Assembly: GCF_001999765.1 (NCBI RefSeq)
Contig: NZ_KV908323.1
Span: forward strand, 314,585-378,584
Reading direction: 5' to 3'
Source: Sinomonas mesophila
Lineage (GTDB): Bacteria > Actinomycetota > Actinomycetes > Actinomycetales > Micrococcaceae
Length of the DNA stretch: 64,000 bases
The position numbers were made by a program, and so were the translations under genes. Shown here piece by piece: positions 16,487 to 26,585 of the stretch; position 1 is the first letter of the stretch; every line of letters starts with the position of its first letter. The notes under the pieces are model-generated. The model was not told the DNA's origin, ran no database searches, and was given only the letters and a program-made list of their open reading frames with translations.

Positions 16487-17101
16487 TCACGCCCCGGCGG
16501 CCTCAAGCATCCCCAGAAGCCGGGCGGCGGCGGGCCGGGCCGCGAGCTCCTCGTGCCAGTGCGCCCGCGAGATAGCCTTCGACACGGCCTGCGCCGTGAT
16601 CCCGAGTGCCTCGGCGACGGCCTTCTGCTGGCCGCGCACGCCCGGGGTGAGCAGTTCGAGGACCCGCCACTCCGCCGTCGTGCGCCGTGCGACCTCGAGC
16701 CCGAGCAGCCGAAGCACCCCCTCGGCCTCTGAGGCGAGGGCGGCGTCCGGGCCGTCGACGGCGATCGCCGCCTCCTCGTGGGAGGCCTGGGCGCGCTCGA
16801 CGGCGCGGCGGGCGTACACGAGCCCCTGCCCGCGGACGGCATCGATGGCCTCTGGCAGCGGAGTGTCGAGCGGCCCGACGCCGATGCCGACGTTCCAGCG
16901 CACCCCGCCGCACGCGTCGGGGCGGAGGGCGGCCAGGGCGGCGTCGACCGCCGGCCCGGGCGCGGCGAAGACGGCCTGGACCTCGTCGCCCACGGTCCTG
17001 GCGAACGGCACCTCGGGCTTTGCCCGGGCGAGTCCCCTGAGCAGCTCGGCCACCCGGTCCCCGCCGCCGCGGTCGCGCTGGTTGATCGTGACCGTGTACA
17101 T
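16487..17101 (-). CDS. SatD-like protein with a C-terminal helix-turn-helix
   Basis: This is a 204-residue protein. MYTVTINQRDRGGGDRVAELL and the segment FARTVGDEVQAVFAAPG, followed by RWNVGIGVGPLDTPLPEA, resemble the SatD family, which has an overall look of nucleotidyl-cyclase-type folds. Residues 150-190 (QQKAVAEALGITAQAVSKAISRA) form a clear helix-turn-helix of the kind that binds DNA. The combination suggests a ligand-sensing regulator, but the ligand and targets are unknown. It stands alone, convergent with the HAD gene and upstream of a 22-base tandem repeat array. The family match is from memory of sequence patterns. Confidence 0.6.
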   Translation of the reverse strand: MYTVTINQRDRGGGDRVAELLRGLARAKPEVPFARTVGDEVQAVFAAPGPAVDAALAALRPDACGGVRWNVGIGVGPLDTPLPEAIDAVRGQGLVYARRAVERAQASHEEAAIAVDGPDAALASEAEGVLRLLGLEVARRTTAEWRVLELLTPGVRGQQKAVAEALGITAQAVSKAISRAHWHEELAARPAAARLLGMLEAAGA

Positions 17102-17138
17102 GGGCAGAGCCTAGCGGCGCGGGCGCGCCGATCGGCCG

Positions 17139-17250
17139 CTCAACGCGCGAGAGGTGGCCACTGAACGCGCGAGAGGTGGCCACTCAACGCGCGAGAGGTG
17201 GCCACTCACCATGATGGGTTGAGTGGCCACCTCTCGGCAGTTGAGTGGCC
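17139..17250. repeat. 22-base tandem repeat: three direct units, then inverted copies
   Basis: Units at 17139-17160, 17161-17182 and 17183-17204 each contain AACGCGCGAGAGGTGGCCA; only one base differs among the three (CTC/CTG at the start). After 14 bases come two inverted copies, GTTGAGTGGCCACCTCTCG and TTGAGTGGCC, ending two bases before the ppa stop codon. The groups can pair as a long hairpin. It sits at the 3' end of ppa and upstream of the SatD-like gene. Confidence 0.85.
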
Positions 17251-17251
17251 C

Positions 17252-17740
17252 CTAGTGCCCCTGGGCCTCGAAGCGCTTGATGGACGCCTCGAGCTCGGCC
17301 TCGGCCGCGGCGCGGTCGGCCCAGCCCTCGGCCTTGACCCACTTGCCCGGCTCGAGGTCCTTGTAGCGGGTGAAGAAGTGCTCGATCTCCTTGATGAGGA
17401 ACTCGTTCACGTCCGAGACCTCCTGGATGTGGTCGAAGCGCGGGTCCGCCGGGACGCAGAGGACCTTGGCGTCCCCGCCGCCGTCGTCGGTCATGTTGAA
17501 GACGCCGATCGGGCGGGCCTCGACGATGACGCCCGGGTGGAGGTCGAAGTCCTGCAGGAGGACCAGTGCGTCGAGCGGGTCGCCGTCCTCGCCGAGGGTG
17601 TTCTCGAAGTACCCGTAGTGCGTCGGGTACTGCATCGCGGTGAAGAGCACGCGGTCCAGGCGGACGCGGCCGGTCTCGTGGTCGACCTCGTACTTGACCC
17701 GCGAGCCCTTGGGGATCTCGATGGTGACATCGTGCTTCAT
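17252..17740 (-). CDS. ppa: Inorganic pyrophosphatase, family I
   Basis: This 162-residue soluble enzyme splits pyrophosphate into two phosphates, pulling biosynthetic reactions forward. The signature [12 protein letters not shown] carries the metal-binding Asp residues, and [15 protein letters not shown] and [11 protein letters not shown] supply the substrate-binding Lys, Arg and Tyr. Length is normal for actinobacterial Ppa. The ATG at 17740 gives [18 protein letters not shown]. It is divergent from dacB with 137 bases between. The repeat array at 17139-17250 ends right at its stop codon. Confidence 0.95.
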   Translation of the reverse strand: MKHDVTIEIPKGSRVKYEVDHETGRVRLDRVLFTAMQYPTHYGYFENTLGEDGDPLDALVLLQDFDLHPGVIVEARPIGVFNMTDDGGGDAKVLCVPADPRFDHIQEVSDVNEFLIKEIEHFFTRYKDLEPGKWVKAEGWADRAAAEAELEASIKRFEAQGH

Positions 17741-17877
17741 GGTGCTCCTTGACTGGCAGCGTGATGGCAGGCCGCATCCGGGCCCGCGAGGGCAGACGGC
17801 TGCGGCGACTACCATGAAGGATATCTGCCCCGGGGCATCTGGCCCCTGTCGGGGCCTCCCCGACCCCCGAGGATGAC

Positions 17878-19488
17878 ATGACGATCGATGACGGCCGCCC
17901 CGGCGCGGATGCCCCGCGCGCCAGTGCCGGCGGCCGGTTCCTGTCGATGCATGGACTCCTCGTCGTCGCCGTCTCCCTCGTCCTCGCCCTCGGCGTCGCC
18001 GCCGCCCTGACCGCGACGGGCCTCGCGGCCGGGGCCCGCGCCGTCCTCCAGCCGGCCCCGATGCCCACCGGGACGACGCCGGCGTGGCTCGCGCCGCCGT
18101 CCTCCGCCCCCACGCTCGCCGGGGCCGCGCCCCTCGCCGCCTCAGCGCCCGCGCCGGACCCCGCCGTGCTCGCGGCGCAGCTCGCGCCCATCCTCGCTCC
18201 ATTCCGTGCCCCGGGCGGTGGGTCCCTCGGCGCGGTCGTGCTCGACGGGGCGACCGGCGGGACCCTCCATGGCCGGGAGGGGTCCGTCCCCCGCGTCCCG
18301 GCCTCGAACCTCAAGCTGCTCACCGCCGCCGCCGTGCTCACGACGCTCGGCCCCGACGCCGTCCTGCGCACTCGCGCCGTGCGCGGCGAGGAGCCGGGCA
18401 CGGTCATCCTCGTGGCAGGCGGGGACGTGCTCCTCGGCGCGGGGGAGTCGCAGCCGGGCGAGGTCCTCGGCCGGGCCGGCCTCGCGACGCTCGCCGCCGC
18501 GACCGCCCGGGCACTCACCGGAAGCACGGCGGGTGCGGACGGCCCCGACGCCCCGGACGGCCCCGACGGCCCGGACGACGGCGGGAGCGCGCCGTCGGCC
18601 GATGAGCCCGCCGCTGCCCTTCCCGCGGGGGCGACGGTCACCGTCCGGCTCGACGACTCCCTCTTCACCGGCCCGGCCCTGAACCCCGCATGGGCCCACG
18701 AGGACATCGAGGCCGGGGAGATGGCTCCGCTGCACGCGCTCGCGCTCAACGCTGGCCGCACCGCCCCCAACGCCCCGGCGCCCCGCCCCGCCGACGCCGG
18801 ACTCGACGCCGCCGCAGCGTTCCGGGCCGCGCTCGAGAAGGCCCTCGCGCCGTACGGGATCCGCGTCGCGGCGGGCGTCGAGCGGGCCCATGCGCCGACC
18901 CCGTCCCGGCCCGGAACGGCGCTCGCCGCCGTCGAGAGCGCGCCCGTCGCGGACCAGGTCGGCTACATGCTCCTCGAGTCGGACAACTACACGGCCGAGG
19001 CCCTCGCGCGCCTCGCCTCCGCGGCCTCCGGCGGCCCCACGAGCACCGCGGGCGCGGTCAGGGCGCTGCGGGACGCGGCGGAGCGCGTGCTCGGCTCGGC
19101 CGAGGGGCTCGTGCTCGAGGACGCCTCGGGCCTGGCCGCGGGGAACCGCGTGGCACCCGAGACGCTCGCGGGCATCGTGCGCGAGATGGCCGTGGGACGG
19201 GACGCGAGGCTGCGGCCAGCCCTCGACGGGCTGCCCATCGCTGGCCTCACCGGGACCCTCGGCGGGCGGTTCGGGCCGGGAACGACGGCGGCGGGCGCCG
19301 GCGTCGTGCGCGCCAAGACCGGGACGCTCCTCGCCGTCGCGGGCCTCACGGGGTACACGGTCGACGCCGACGGGCGGCTCCTCGTGTTCTCGTTCGTTGC
19401 GAACGGTCTCACCGCTGACACGCGCGAGGCGGCGCTCGCGGCGATCGACGGCGCCGCGGCGCGCCTCGCGGGGTGCGGCTGCCGCTGA
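17878..19488 (+). CDS. dacB: D-alanyl-D-alanine carboxypeptidase/endopeptidase, S13 family (PBP4)
   Basis: This is a 536-residue penicillin-binding protein that trims peptidoglycan side chains outside the membrane. The catalytic triad motifs are SxxK at S143-K146 (SNLK), SxN at 368-370 (SDN) and KTG at 480-482. A signal anchor spans about residues 21-48 ([20 protein letters not shown]). A Pro/Ala-rich linker and an Asp/Pro-rich insert (about 220-240) are variable. It heads the conserved actinobacterial order dacB - zincin - tilS - hpt - ftsH. The ATG at 17878 has a GAGGATGA region just upstream as a weak ribosome site. Confidence 0.93.
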   Translation: MTIDDGRPGADAPRASAGGRFLSMHGLLVVAVSLVLALGVAAALTATGLAAGARAVLQPAPMPTGTTPAWLAPPSSAPTLAGAAPLAASAPAPDPAVLAAQLAPILAPFRAPGGGSLGAVVLDGATGGTLHGREGSVPRVPASNLKLLTAAAVLTTLGPDAVLRTRAVRGEEPGTVILVAGGDVLLGAGESQPGEVLGRAGLATLAAATARALTGSTAGADGPDAPDGPDGPDDGGSAPSADEPAAALPAGATVTVRLDDSLFTGPALNPAWAHEDIEAGEMAPLHALALNAGRTAPNAPAPRPADAGLDAAAAFRAALEKALAPYGIRVAAGVERAHAPTPSRPGTALAAVESAPVADQVGYMLLESDNYTAEALARLASAASGGPTSTAGAVRALRDAAERVLGSAEGLVLEDASGLAAGNRVAPETLAGIVREMAVGRDARLRPALDGLPIAGLTGTLGGRFGPGTTAAGAGVVRAKTGTLLAVAGLTGYTVDADGRLLVFSFVANGLTADTREAALAAIDGAAARLAGCGCR

Positions 19489-19527
19489 GCCTGCATGCGT
19501 GTCGGCGGCATGTGGTCTGATGGAGGC

Positions 19528-20634
19528 ATGGATGCCTCGCAGATGGCCAGCCAACTGATCAACTGGGACCTTGCTGCGGCCACGGCGGCCCGTCTCTCCC
19601 CGCCCGGGCCGGCGCTCTCCTTCGCCGAGGCGGAGGAGGCCGTCGCGAGCCTGCGCCGCCTCGCAGATGCGTCGGTGCCCCACGTCCACCGCATCACCGA
19701 GCTCGCGGTCGCCGAGGATCTGCGCGACTCCGAGGTCCTCGTCGTCGACCGTGCCTCATGGGCGCGGGCCAACACGCGCGGCTTCGCCGTCATGATGGAT
19801 CCGATCCTGACCCAGCTTGTCGCGAAGCGCGCGAGCGAACTCACGCCCGCCGCGGCCCGCGTGGGCGGGGCGATCACGGGCGCCCAGCTCGGGGCGATCC
19901 TCGCGTTCCTGTCCAACAAAGTACTCGGCCAGTACGAGCCGTACGCCGCGCTGGCCCCGGGCTCCGGCATCCCGCCCGCGGGGCGGCTCCTGCTCGTCGC
20001 CCCGAACATCGTCCAGATCGAGCGCGAGCTCGTGGTCGACCCCGAGGACTTCCGGATGTGGGTCTGCCTGCACGAGCAGACGCACCGCGTCCAGTTCGCC
20101 GCCGCGCCGTGGCTGCGCGACCACCTCCTCGAGCAGATCGCGCTGCTGTCCGAGAGCCTCGTGGCCAACATGGATTCCCTCATGGAGCGGGCCACGGCCG
20201 TGGCCAAGTCGCTGCGGGACCGTTCGGGCGGGGCCGTGCAGGTCCCGAGCCGGGGCGCGATCATCGACCTCCTCCAGGACCCGGTCGAGAAGGCCGCGAT
20301 CTCGCACATCACCGCGGTCATGAGCCTCCTCGAGGGGCACGCGTCCGTCGTCATGGACGCCGTGGACGCCTCGGTGGTCCCGACCGTCAAGACCATCCGC
20401 CAGCGCTACACGGCCCGGACGCAGAACCGCGGGCCGGTCGAGACGTTCCTCCGCCGAGTCCTCGGGCTCGAGGCCAAGATGCGGCAGTACACCGACGGGG
20501 CCAAGTTCGTCACGGCCGTCGTCGAGAGGGCCGGGATGGCCGGCTTCAACCGCGTGTGGGAGCGGGCCGAGAACCTGCCCACCGAAGAGGAGATCCACGC
20601 CCCCGAGCAGTGGACCGCGCGGATGGGGCTGTGA
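19528..20634 (+). CDS. Zinc-dependent metalloprotease, zincin_2 family
   Basis: This is a 368-residue protein of the actinobacterial family often labelled 'coenzyme F420 biosynthesis associated'. It carries an HEQTH zinc motif at residues 182-186 ([13 protein letters not shown]). [21 protein letters not shown] and the C-terminal [21 protein letters not shown] are family hallmarks. There is no signal peptide. It lies between dacB and tilS, and tilS starts within its stop codon. F420 involvement is only a label from genome context. The ATG at 19528 is three residues before the conserved start; GGAGG lies very close to it, so an earlier in-frame ATG (19510) or a later one (19543) is also possible. 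Confidence 0.85.
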   Translation: MDASQMASQLINWDLAAATAARLSPPGPALSFAEAEEAVASLRRLADASVPHVHRITELAVAEDLRDSEVLVVDRASWARANTRGFAVMMDPILTQLVAKRASELTPAAARVGGAITGAQLGAILAFLSNKVLGQYEPYAALAPGSGIPPAGRLLLVAPNIVQIERELVVDPEDFRMWVCLHEQTHRVQFAAAPWLRDHLLEQIALLSESLVANMDSLMERATAVAKSLRDRSGGAVQVPSRGAIIDLLQDPVEKAAISHITAVMSLLEGHASVVMDAVDASVVPTVKTIRQRYTARTQNRGPVETFLRRVLGLEAKMRQYTDGAKFVTAVVERAGMAGFNRVWERAENLPTEEEIHAPEQWTARMGL

Positions 20635-21824
20635 CCGGGCCGGCCGGCAACCCCCGCGACAAGGCGTCGCCCGCGCGGCGGCGGCTGCACCCCGCCGTCG
20701 GCCGGGCCCGCAAGGCCGTCACCGCGGCGCTCGCGGAGGCCGGCTGGCCGCCGCGCGTCCTCGTCGCCTGCTCGGGCGGGCCCGACTCGCTCGCCCTCGC
20801 CGCCGCCGTCGCGCACTTCGCCCGGCGCGGCGCCGCCGGCGGACACCCGCTCGAGGCGGGCGCCGTCGTCGTCGACCACGGCCTCCAGCGCGGCTCCGGC
20901 GAGGTCGCGAGCACGACGGCGGGCGTGCTCGCCGAGCTGGGTCTCGCACCGGTGCGCGTGGTCGCCGTCGAGGTCCAGCGCACCGGGGAGGGGCCCGAGG
21001 CGGCCGCCCGCGCCGCGCGGCACGCCGCCCTCGAGGCCGAGGCCGCGGCGTGGGGGGCCGGCGCGGTCCTGCTCGGCCACACGCTCGACGACCAGGCCGA
21101 GCAGGTGCTCCTCGGCTTGGCACGGGGCTCCGGCCCGCGGTCCCTTGCGGGCATGCGGCGCGTTCGGGGGCTCCTGGTGCGGCCGTTCCTGGGCCTCCGG
21201 CGCGAGGACACCCTCGACGTTTGCGCGGCCGAGGGGCTCGACCCCTGGTTCGACCCGACGAACGAGGACCCGGCTTTCATGCGCTCGCGCGTGCGGGTCG
21301 GCGTCATGCCGTTCCTCGAGGCCGAGCTCGGCCCCGGCGTCGCCGAGGGGCTCGCCCGCACCGCGACGCTCCTGGCCGCCGACGCCGACTGCCTCGACGC
21401 CCAGGCGCAGGAGGCCTACGCCGCCCTCGCCGAGGTCGGGTCCGGCGGCGCCGAGGTGACCCCGCATCGCAGGGAGGTGACCCCGCATCGCAGGGAGGTG
21501 ACCCCGCATCTCGGGGAGGTGACCCCGCATCCTGGGGAGGTGACCCCGGAGCGGGAGGGGGTGCGCACCATCGTTCTCCCCGGCCCCGCCCTGCGGGAGC
21601 TCCCGCCGGCCCTCCGCGGGAGGGTCCTCGCGCTGGCCCTCACGGAGCTCGGCGGAACGCCCACCTTCGAGCGGCTCGCGGCGCTCGAGGGGCTCCTGGA
21701 CCGCCGCGGCTCGGCGGGCCCGGTCGAGCTGCCCGGGCACGTGCGCGCATGGCGGCAGCCTCGCCGCAAGGGAGCCCCGCCGGGGACCCCCTATGGGGCG
21801 CTAGTCTTGGAGACGCACCGCTGA
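20631..21824 (+). CDS. tilS: tRNA(Ile)-lysidine synthase
   Basis: This 397-residue enzyme attaches lysine to the anticodon C34 of tRNA-Ile2, changing its reading from AUG to AUA. The PP-loop SGGPDS at 48-53 binds [23 protein letters not shown] and [11 protein letters not shown] are further signatures. The N-terminal domain ends near residue 270. Residues 275-309 are five copies of a seven-residue repeat starting EVTP, made by a 21-base DNA repeat that elsewhere is intergenic. After it the short C-terminal domain resumes ([14 protein letters not shown]). The GTG start overlaps the zincin stop (GTGA). The enzyme should be functional, since the insert sits in a linker. Confidence 0.93.
   Translation: MTGPAGNPRDKASPARRRLHPAVGRARKAVTAALAEAGWPPRVLVACSGGPDSLALAAAVAHFARRGAAGGHPLEAGAVVVDHGLQRGSGEVASTTAGVLAELGLAPVRVVAVEVQRTGEGPEAAARAARHAALEAEAAAWGAGAVLLGHTLDDQAEQVLLGLARGSGPRSLAGMRRVRGLLVRPFLGLRREDTLDVCAAEGLDPWFDPTNEDPAFMRSRVRVGVMPFLEAELGPGVAEGLARTATLLAADADCLDAQAQEAYAALAEVGSGGAEVTPHRREVTPHRREVTPHLGEVTPHPGEVTPEREGVRTIVLPGPALRELPPALRGRVLALALTELGGTPTFERLAALEGLLDRRGSAGPVELPGHVRAWRQPRRKGAPPGTPYGALVLETHR
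21453..21557 (+). repeat. Five 21-base repeats inside tilS
   Basis: Units start at 21453, 21474, 21495, 21516 and 21537, each beginning GAGGTGACCCC. The first two are identical over 21 bases; the third and fourth vary only in the last six bases; the fifth is degenerate after GACCCCG. The first 15 bases (GAGGTGACCCCGCAT) are constant in four units. Because 21 is a multiple of three, the array keeps the tilS frame. The word TGACCCCGCATCGC also occurs at 3355-3400 outside any gene. Confidence 0.9.
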
Positions 21825-21871
21825 TCCAGCACCCCAGTCCTCACCCGCTCGACGAAACACAGGAGCCGCAG

Positions 21872-22423
21872 GTGGAATCGACCGATGTCCAGGCTGACCT
21901 CAAGCACGTCCTCTACACGAGGGACCAGATCCAGAACCGCATCGCCGAGCTGGCGGCGGAGATCGACCGGGACTACGCGGGCCGCGACCTCCTGATCGTC
22001 GGCGTGCTCAAGGGCGCCGTCATGGTCATGGCGGACTTGGCCCGCGCCCTGCACAGCCACGTGACGATGGACTGGATGGCCGTGTCCTCGTACGGCTCGG
22101 GCACCCAGTCCTCGGGCGTCGTGCGGATCCTCAAGGACCTCGACTCCGACCTCATGGGCAAGCACGTCCTCATCGTCGAGGACATCATCGATTCGGGCCT
22201 GACCCTCTCGTGGCTCAAGACCAACCTCGAGTCCCGTGGCACGGCGTCGGTCGAGATCTGCACGGCCTTCCGCAAGCCGGAGGCCGCCAAGGTGCAGATC
22301 GATGTCAAGTACGTGGGCTTCGACATCCCCAACGAGTTCGTCGTGGGCTATGGCCTCGACTACGCCGAGAAGTACCGCAACCTCGACTTCGTGGGCACCC
22401 TCGCGCCGCACGTCTACGAGTAG
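21872..22423 (+). CDS. hpt: Hypoxanthine phosphoribosyltransferase
   Basis: This 183-residue purine-salvage enzyme makes IMP or GMP from hypoxanthine or guanine and PRPP. The PRPP-binding motif is [37 protein letters not shown] and the flexible loop [10 protein letters not shown] are also typical. The C-terminal [16 protein letters not shown] completes the family pattern. The start is a GTG at 21872, with AGGAG at 21861-21865. It lies 47 bases after tilS; TAGTCT at the very end of tilS could provide its own -10 element. The tilS-hpt-ftsH order is conserved across Gram-positive bacteria. Confidence 0.95.
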   Translation: MESTDVQADLKHVLYTRDQIQNRIAELAAEIDRDYAGRDLLIVGVLKGAVMVMADLARALHSHVTMDWMAVSSYGSGTQSSGVVRILKDLDSDLMGKHVLIVEDIIDSGLTLSWLKTNLESRGTASVEICTAFRKPEAAKVQIDVKYVGFDIPNEFVVGYGLDYAEKYRNLDFVGTLAPHVYE

Positions 22424-22569
22424 GCCGAGCGGGCCCGCACTCGATCCTCGGGAACTTTTCTGTCCATCTGTGCGTGAACGCTCCGAACGGTGGCATGCTG
22501 TGAAGGCACACGCCCAGTGCGTGCGTGAACCGGCGCTGGAGAGAAGGGACGGGGTTCGGCCCCGAATTC

Positions 22570-24606
22570 ATGAAAGTCAAGAGCTTCGTCAAGGGTCCGG
22601 GGATCTGGATCGTCGTCGTGATCGTCCTGCTGCTGCTCGCCTTCGGGACGCTGGCGCCGGGCGGAAGCGCGCGCGTGGACACCTCGGTGGGCATGCAGCT
22701 CCTCAAGGACGACAAGGTCGACCAGGCCAAGATCTTCAACGGTGAGGAGCGCGTGGACCTCGTCCTCAAGGAGGACTACGTCCAAGACGGGCAGAGCAAG
22801 GGCAAGAACGTCCAGTTCTACTTCATCACCCAGCGGGGTGACGACGTCATCAGCGCGGTGAACGACGCGAACCTCCCGAAGGGCTACACGGACCAGCCCG
22901 TCGAGAGCAACTGGTTCGGCTCGATCCTCTCGCTCCTCGTCCCCGTCCTGCTCCTGGGCGCCGTGTTCTGGTTCCTCCTCTCGCGCATGCAGGGCGGCGG
23001 CAGCCAGGTCATGAAGTTCGGCAAGTCCCGGGCCAAGATGATCACGAAGGACATGCCGCAGGTGACCTTCGTCGACGTCGCGGGCGCCGAGGAGGCCGTC
23101 GAGGAACTGCAGGAGATCAAGGAGTTCCTCCAGGAGCCGGGCAAGTTCCAGGCGGTGGGGGCGAAGATCCCCAAAGGCGTCCTGCTCTACGGCCCCCCCG
23201 GCACCGGCAAGACGCTGCTCGCGCGCGCCGTCGCGGGCGAGGCCGGGGTGCCATTCTTCTCGATCTCCGGCTCGGACTTCGTCGAGATGTTCGTCGGTGT
23301 CGGCGCGTCCCGCGTGCGCGACCTCTTCGAGCAGGCCAAGTCCAACGCCCCGGCGATCGTCTTCGTCGACGAGATCGACGCCGTCGGGCGCCACCGCGGC
23401 GCCGGCATCGGCGGCGGCAACGACGAGCGCGAGCAGACCCTCAACCAGCTCCTCGTCGAGATGGACGGTTTCGACCCGAAGACGAACGTCATTCTCATCG
23501 CGGCCACTAACCGGCCGGACGTCCTCGACCCGGCCCTCCTGCGCCCCGGCCGCTTCGACCGCCAGATCCCCGTCGAGGCCCCGGACCTCGTGGGCCGCGA
23601 GCAGATCCTGTCCGTCCATGCCCAGGGCAAGCCCATGGCAGGGAACGTGGACCTCAAGGCCGTGGCGAAGAAGACCCCCGGCTACACGGGCGCCGACCTC
23701 GCGAACGTCCTCAACGAGGCCGCCCTCCTCACGGCCCGCTCGAACGCGCAGCTCATCGACGACCGCGCCCTCGACGAGGCGATCGACCGCGTCATGGCCG
23801 GCCCGCAGAAGCGCAGCCGCGTCATGAAGGACCTCGAGCGCAAGATCACCGCCTATCACGAGGGCGGGCACGCGCTCGTCGCCGCGGCCCTGCGCAACTC
23901 CGCCCCGGTCACGAAGATCACGATCCTCCCGCGCGGCCGCGCCCTCGGCTACACGATGGTGGTGCCGGAGGAGGACAAGTACTCAGTGACCCGCAACGAG
24001 CTCCTCGACCAGCTCGCCTACGCGATGGGCGGGCGCGTCGCGGAGGAGATCGTCTTCCACGACCCGTCCACGGGCGCCTCGAACGACATCGAGAAGGCCA
24101 CCTCGACGGCGCGGAAGATGGTCACGCAGTACGGCATGAGCGAGCGCGTGGGCGCCGTGAAGCTCGGCCAGGGCGGCGGGGAGCCGTTCCTCGGCCGCGA
24201 CGCCGCGCACGAGCGGAACTACTCGGACCAGGTGGCCTACGTCGTCGACGAAGAGGTGCGCCGCCTCATGGACCAGGCCCACGACGAGGCGTACGCGATC
24301 CTCACGGAGAACCGGGACGTCCTCGACCGGCTGGCCCTCGCCCTGCTCGATCAGGAGACCCTGAACCAGAGGGAGATCGCGGAGATCTTCGCCGACATCC
24401 GCCGGCGCGACTTCCGCGAGGTGTGGCTCTCCAAGGAGTCCCGCCCGGTCCAGGACCTCCCCCCGGTGGAGACCGAGGCCGAGCGCAAGGCGCGTGAGAC
24501 CCAGGAGGAGGCGGCGAACGCCCGCCGCGAGGAGCCGCTCGACGTCGGCCAGGCACACCACCCGCACGGGGAGCAGGAGTACGTCCAAGAGCCGGGGGAC
24601 GTGTGA
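22570..24606 (+). CDS. ftsH: ATP-dependent zinc metalloprotease FtsH
   Basis: This is a 678-residue membrane-bound AAA+ protease that removes misfolded membrane and regulatory proteins. Two membrane segments lie at about 10-28 and 117-137, with an extracytoplasmic domain between. Walker A GPPGTGKT begins at residue 208. The region of homology [10 protein letters not shown] follows, and the zinc site HEGGH is at 430-434. The C-terminal 60 residues are acidic and end in a His-rich tail ([11 protein letters not shown]), typical of actinobacterial FtsH. The ATG at 22570 gives [13 protein letters not shown], matching relatives; an in-frame GTG at 22525 would only add a non-conserved leader. Confidence 0.96.
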   Translation: MKVKSFVKGPGIWIVVVIVLLLLAFGTLAPGGSARVDTSVGMQLLKDDKVDQAKIFNGEERVDLVLKEDYVQDGQSKGKNVQFYFITQRGDDVISAVNDANLPKGYTDQPVESNWFGSILSLLVPVLLLGAVFWFLLSRMQGGGSQVMKFGKSRAKMITKDMPQVTFVDVAGAEEAVEELQEIKEFLQEPGKFQAVGAKIPKGVLLYGPPGTGKTLLARAVAGEAGVPFFSISGSDFVEMFVGVGASRVRDLFEQAKSNAPAIVFVDEIDAVGRHRGAGIGGGNDEREQTLNQLLVEMDGFDPKTNVILIAATNRPDVLDPALLRPGRFDRQIPVEAPDLVGREQILSVHAQGKPMAGNVDLKAVAKKTPGYTGADLANVLNEAALLTARSNAQLIDDRALDEAIDRVMAGPQKRSRVMKDLERKITAYHEGGHALVAAALRNSAPVTKITILPRGRALGYTMVVPEEDKYSVTRNELLDQLAYAMGGRVAEEIVFHDPSTGASNDIEKATSTARKMVTQYGMSERVGAVKLGQGGGEPFLGRDAAHERNYSDQVAYVVDEEVRRLMDQAHDEAYAILTENRDVLDRLALALLDQETLNQREIAEIFADIRRRDFREVWLSKESRPVQDLPPVETEAERKARETQEEAANARREEPLDVGQAHHPHGEQEYVQEPGDV

Positions 24607-24650
24607 CGCGGGCAACGAGCCCTGTCCCATCCCCCAGCTAGGATCGATCT

Positions 24651-25265
24651 GTGACCCATATTGACGACGACGATGTGCTCGAGCTGCCCCCAGAGGCTGC
24701 GGGCGTCGACCTTGAACGCATCGAGGCTGCCGTGCGGGAGATCCTTTTCGCGGTGGGGGAGGACCCCGACCGCAGCGGGCTCGTGGACACGCCCAAGCGC
24801 GTGGCCAAGGCGTACGCGGAGACCTTCTCGGGCCTCCACCAGGACCCGGAGGACGTGCTCGGGGTGACCTTCGACCTCGAGCACGAGGAACTCGTGCTCG
24901 TGAAGGACATCCCGTTCTACTCGACCTGCGAGCACCACCTCGTGCCGTTCCACGGGGTCGCGCACGTTGGCTACATCCCCTCCCATGACGGGCGGGTGAC
25001 GGGCCTGAGCAAGCTCGCGCGTCTCGTGGACATCTTTGCCCGCCGCCCCCAGGTCCAGGAACGACTCACCACCCAGGTGGCGGACGCCCTCGTCCACCAC
25101 CTCAAGCCGCGCGGCGTGATCGTCGTCATCAGCTGCGAGCACATGTGCATGTCCATGCGCGGTGTCCGCAAGCCGGGTGCGCACACGGTCACGAGTGCCG
25201 TCCGCGGCCAACTCCACGACCCAGCAACCCGCGCCGAAGCCATGAGCCTCATTCTCGGAAGGTGA
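24651..25265 (+). CDS. folE: GTP cyclohydrolase I
   Basis: This 204-residue zinc enzyme makes dihydroneopterin triphosphate from GTP, the first step of folate synthesis. [14 protein letters not shown], with Cys93 and His96, and [22 protein letters not shown] supply the zinc and substrate ligands. [15 protein letters not shown] is the N-terminal signature. The start is a GTG at 24651, with TAGGAT 13 bases upstream as a possible -10 element. It begins a tight operon folE-folP-folB-folK. Confidence 0.96.
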   Translation: MTHIDDDDVLELPPEAAGVDLERIEAAVREILFAVGEDPDRSGLVDTPKRVAKAYAETFSGLHQDPEDVLGVTFDLEHEELVLVKDIPFYSTCEHHLVPFHGVAHVGYIPSHDGRVTGLSKLARLVDIFARRPQVQERLTTQVADALVHHLKPRGVIVVISCEHMCMSMRGVRKPGAHTVTSAVRGQLHDPATRAEAMSLILGR

Positions 25266-25270
25266 CTACG

Positions 25271-26179
25271 ATGATGGACTCTCTTGCAGCAGCGCCCGGA
25301 ACCGGGCCCAATACGTCTCCCCTCCCCGTCCTGCGCAAGCCGCGCGCCCGGGCGACCTTCGAGGGCCTCCCCAGCGACCGCGCCGTCGTCATGGGGATCC
25401 TCAACGTCACGCCGGACTCGTTCAGCGATGGCGGCGCCCACGTCACCGCGGACACGGCCATCGCGGCCGGCCTGCGGATGTTCTACTCCGGGGCGGACAT
25501 CATCGACGTGGGCGGCGAGTCCACCCGGCCGGGCTCCGACGAGGTGCCCGAGGACGAGGAGCAGCGCCGGATCCTGCCGGTCGTCGAGGCCCTCGTCAAG
25601 GCCGGGGCCCTCGTCTCGGTGGACACGCGCCGCGCCTCCACCGCCGAGAAGGCCCTGGACGCAGGAGCCACGGTCATCAACGACGTCTCCGGCAACCTCC
25701 TGTCGGACGAGATGATCCGCGTCCTCGCGGAGCGCGGCGCGTACTACGTCCTCATGCACAACCGCGGGGACTCCAAGACGATGGGCTCGCTCGCCGAGTA
25801 CGGCGACGTCGTCGAGGATGTCCTCGCCGAGACCCTCGCCGTGCGCGACCGCCTCCGGGCGGGCGGCGTCGCGGACGAGAAGGTCATCCTCGACCCGGGG
25901 CTCGGCTTCGCGAAGGACGGCGAGCACAACTGGGCGCTCCTGCGCGGGCTCGGCCGCTTCACAGCCCAGGGCCACCGCGTGCTCGTCGGGGCCTCCCGCA
26001 AGCGCTTCCTCGGCGAGCTCCTGACCTCGGGCGGCAAGGCCGCCCCGCCGCAGCAGCGCGACGCCGCCACCGCCGCGATCAGCGCTCTCGCCGCCGCCGC
26101 GGGCGCGTGGGGCGTGCGCGTGCACGACGTCGCCTCGAACCTCGACGCCGTCAAGGTCGCCGCCAGGGCGAAGGCCTAG
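25271..26179 (+). CDS. folP: Dihydropteroate synthase
   Basis: This enzyme of about 302 residues joins p-aminobenzoate to the pterin pyrophosphate and is the target of sulfonamides. MGILNVTPDSFSDGG is the pterin-binding signature. DVGGESTRPGSDEV holds the sulfonamide-contact loop, and NDVSGN and DPGLGFAKDGEHN follow in order. The ATG at 25271 has GGAAGG at 25257-25262 at good spacing; a GTG at 25262 overlapping the folE stop is the alternative, three residues longer. Residues 1-30 are a non-conserved leader. Confidence 0.95.
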   Translation: MMDSLAAAPGTGPNTSPLPVLRKPRARATFEGLPSDRAVVMGILNVTPDSFSDGGAHVTADTAIAAGLRMFYSGADIIDVGGESTRPGSDEVPEDEEQRRILPVVEALVKAGALVSVDTRRASTAEKALDAGATVINDVSGNLLSDEMIRVLAERGAYYVLMHNRGDSKTMGSLAEYGDVVEDVLAETLAVRDRLRAGGVADEKVILDPGLGFAKDGEHNWALLRGLGRFTAQGHRVLVGASRKRFLGELLTSGGKAAPPQQRDAATAAISALAAAAGAWGVRVHDVASNLDAVKVAARAKA

Positions 26180-26188
26180 GGAGCGCGG

Positions 26189-26584
26189 GTGGGCAGCGGT
26201 TCGCCGGGACGGCGCCCGGACCTCATCACGCTCACGGGCGTGAGCGCCGTCGGGCACCACGGGGTGCTGGACTTCGAGCGCCGCGACGGCCAGCCGTTCG
26301 TCGTCGACGCCGTCCTCCACTCCGACTTCTCCGCGGCGGCCGGCACCGACGACATCGGCAGCACCGCGAGCTACGCGGAGGTTGCCGAGCGGATCGTCGA
26401 GATCGTCAGCGGCGAGCCCGTGGACCTCATCGAGACCCTCGCCGTGCGCCTCGCCGAGTCCGTCCTCGCGGAGTTCCCGGTCGAGGCCGTCGAGATCACG
26501 GTGCACAAGCCGAAGGCGCCGATTGCGGTGCCCTTCGGCGATGTCTCCGTGACCGTCTTCAGGGAGCGGGGCCGGGGGGACTGA
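26189..26584 (+). CDS. folB: Dihydroneopterin aldolase
   Basis: This 131-residue enzyme cleaves 7,8-dihydroneopterin to 6-hydroxymethyl-dihydropterin. ITLTGVSAVGHHGVLDFERRDGQPFVVDAVL carries the family start with the catalytic region. ASYAEVAERIVEIV and the Lys in VHKPKAPI near the C-terminus complete it. The start is a GTG at 26189, nine bases after the folP stop, with GGGAGCG as the ribosome site. folK follows after one base. Confidence 0.94.
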   Translation: MGSGSPGRRPDLITLTGVSAVGHHGVLDFERRDGQPFVVDAVLHSDFSAAAGTDDIGSTASYAEVAERIVEIVSGEPVDLIETLAVRLAESVLAEFPVEAVEITVHKPKAPIAVPFGDVSVTVFRERGRGD

Positions 26585-26585
26585 G

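Noticed and set aside
17139-17250. CRISPR array
   Set aside because: Units are contiguous with no spacers of constant length, half are inverted, and there are no cas genes. The same holds for the other arrays.
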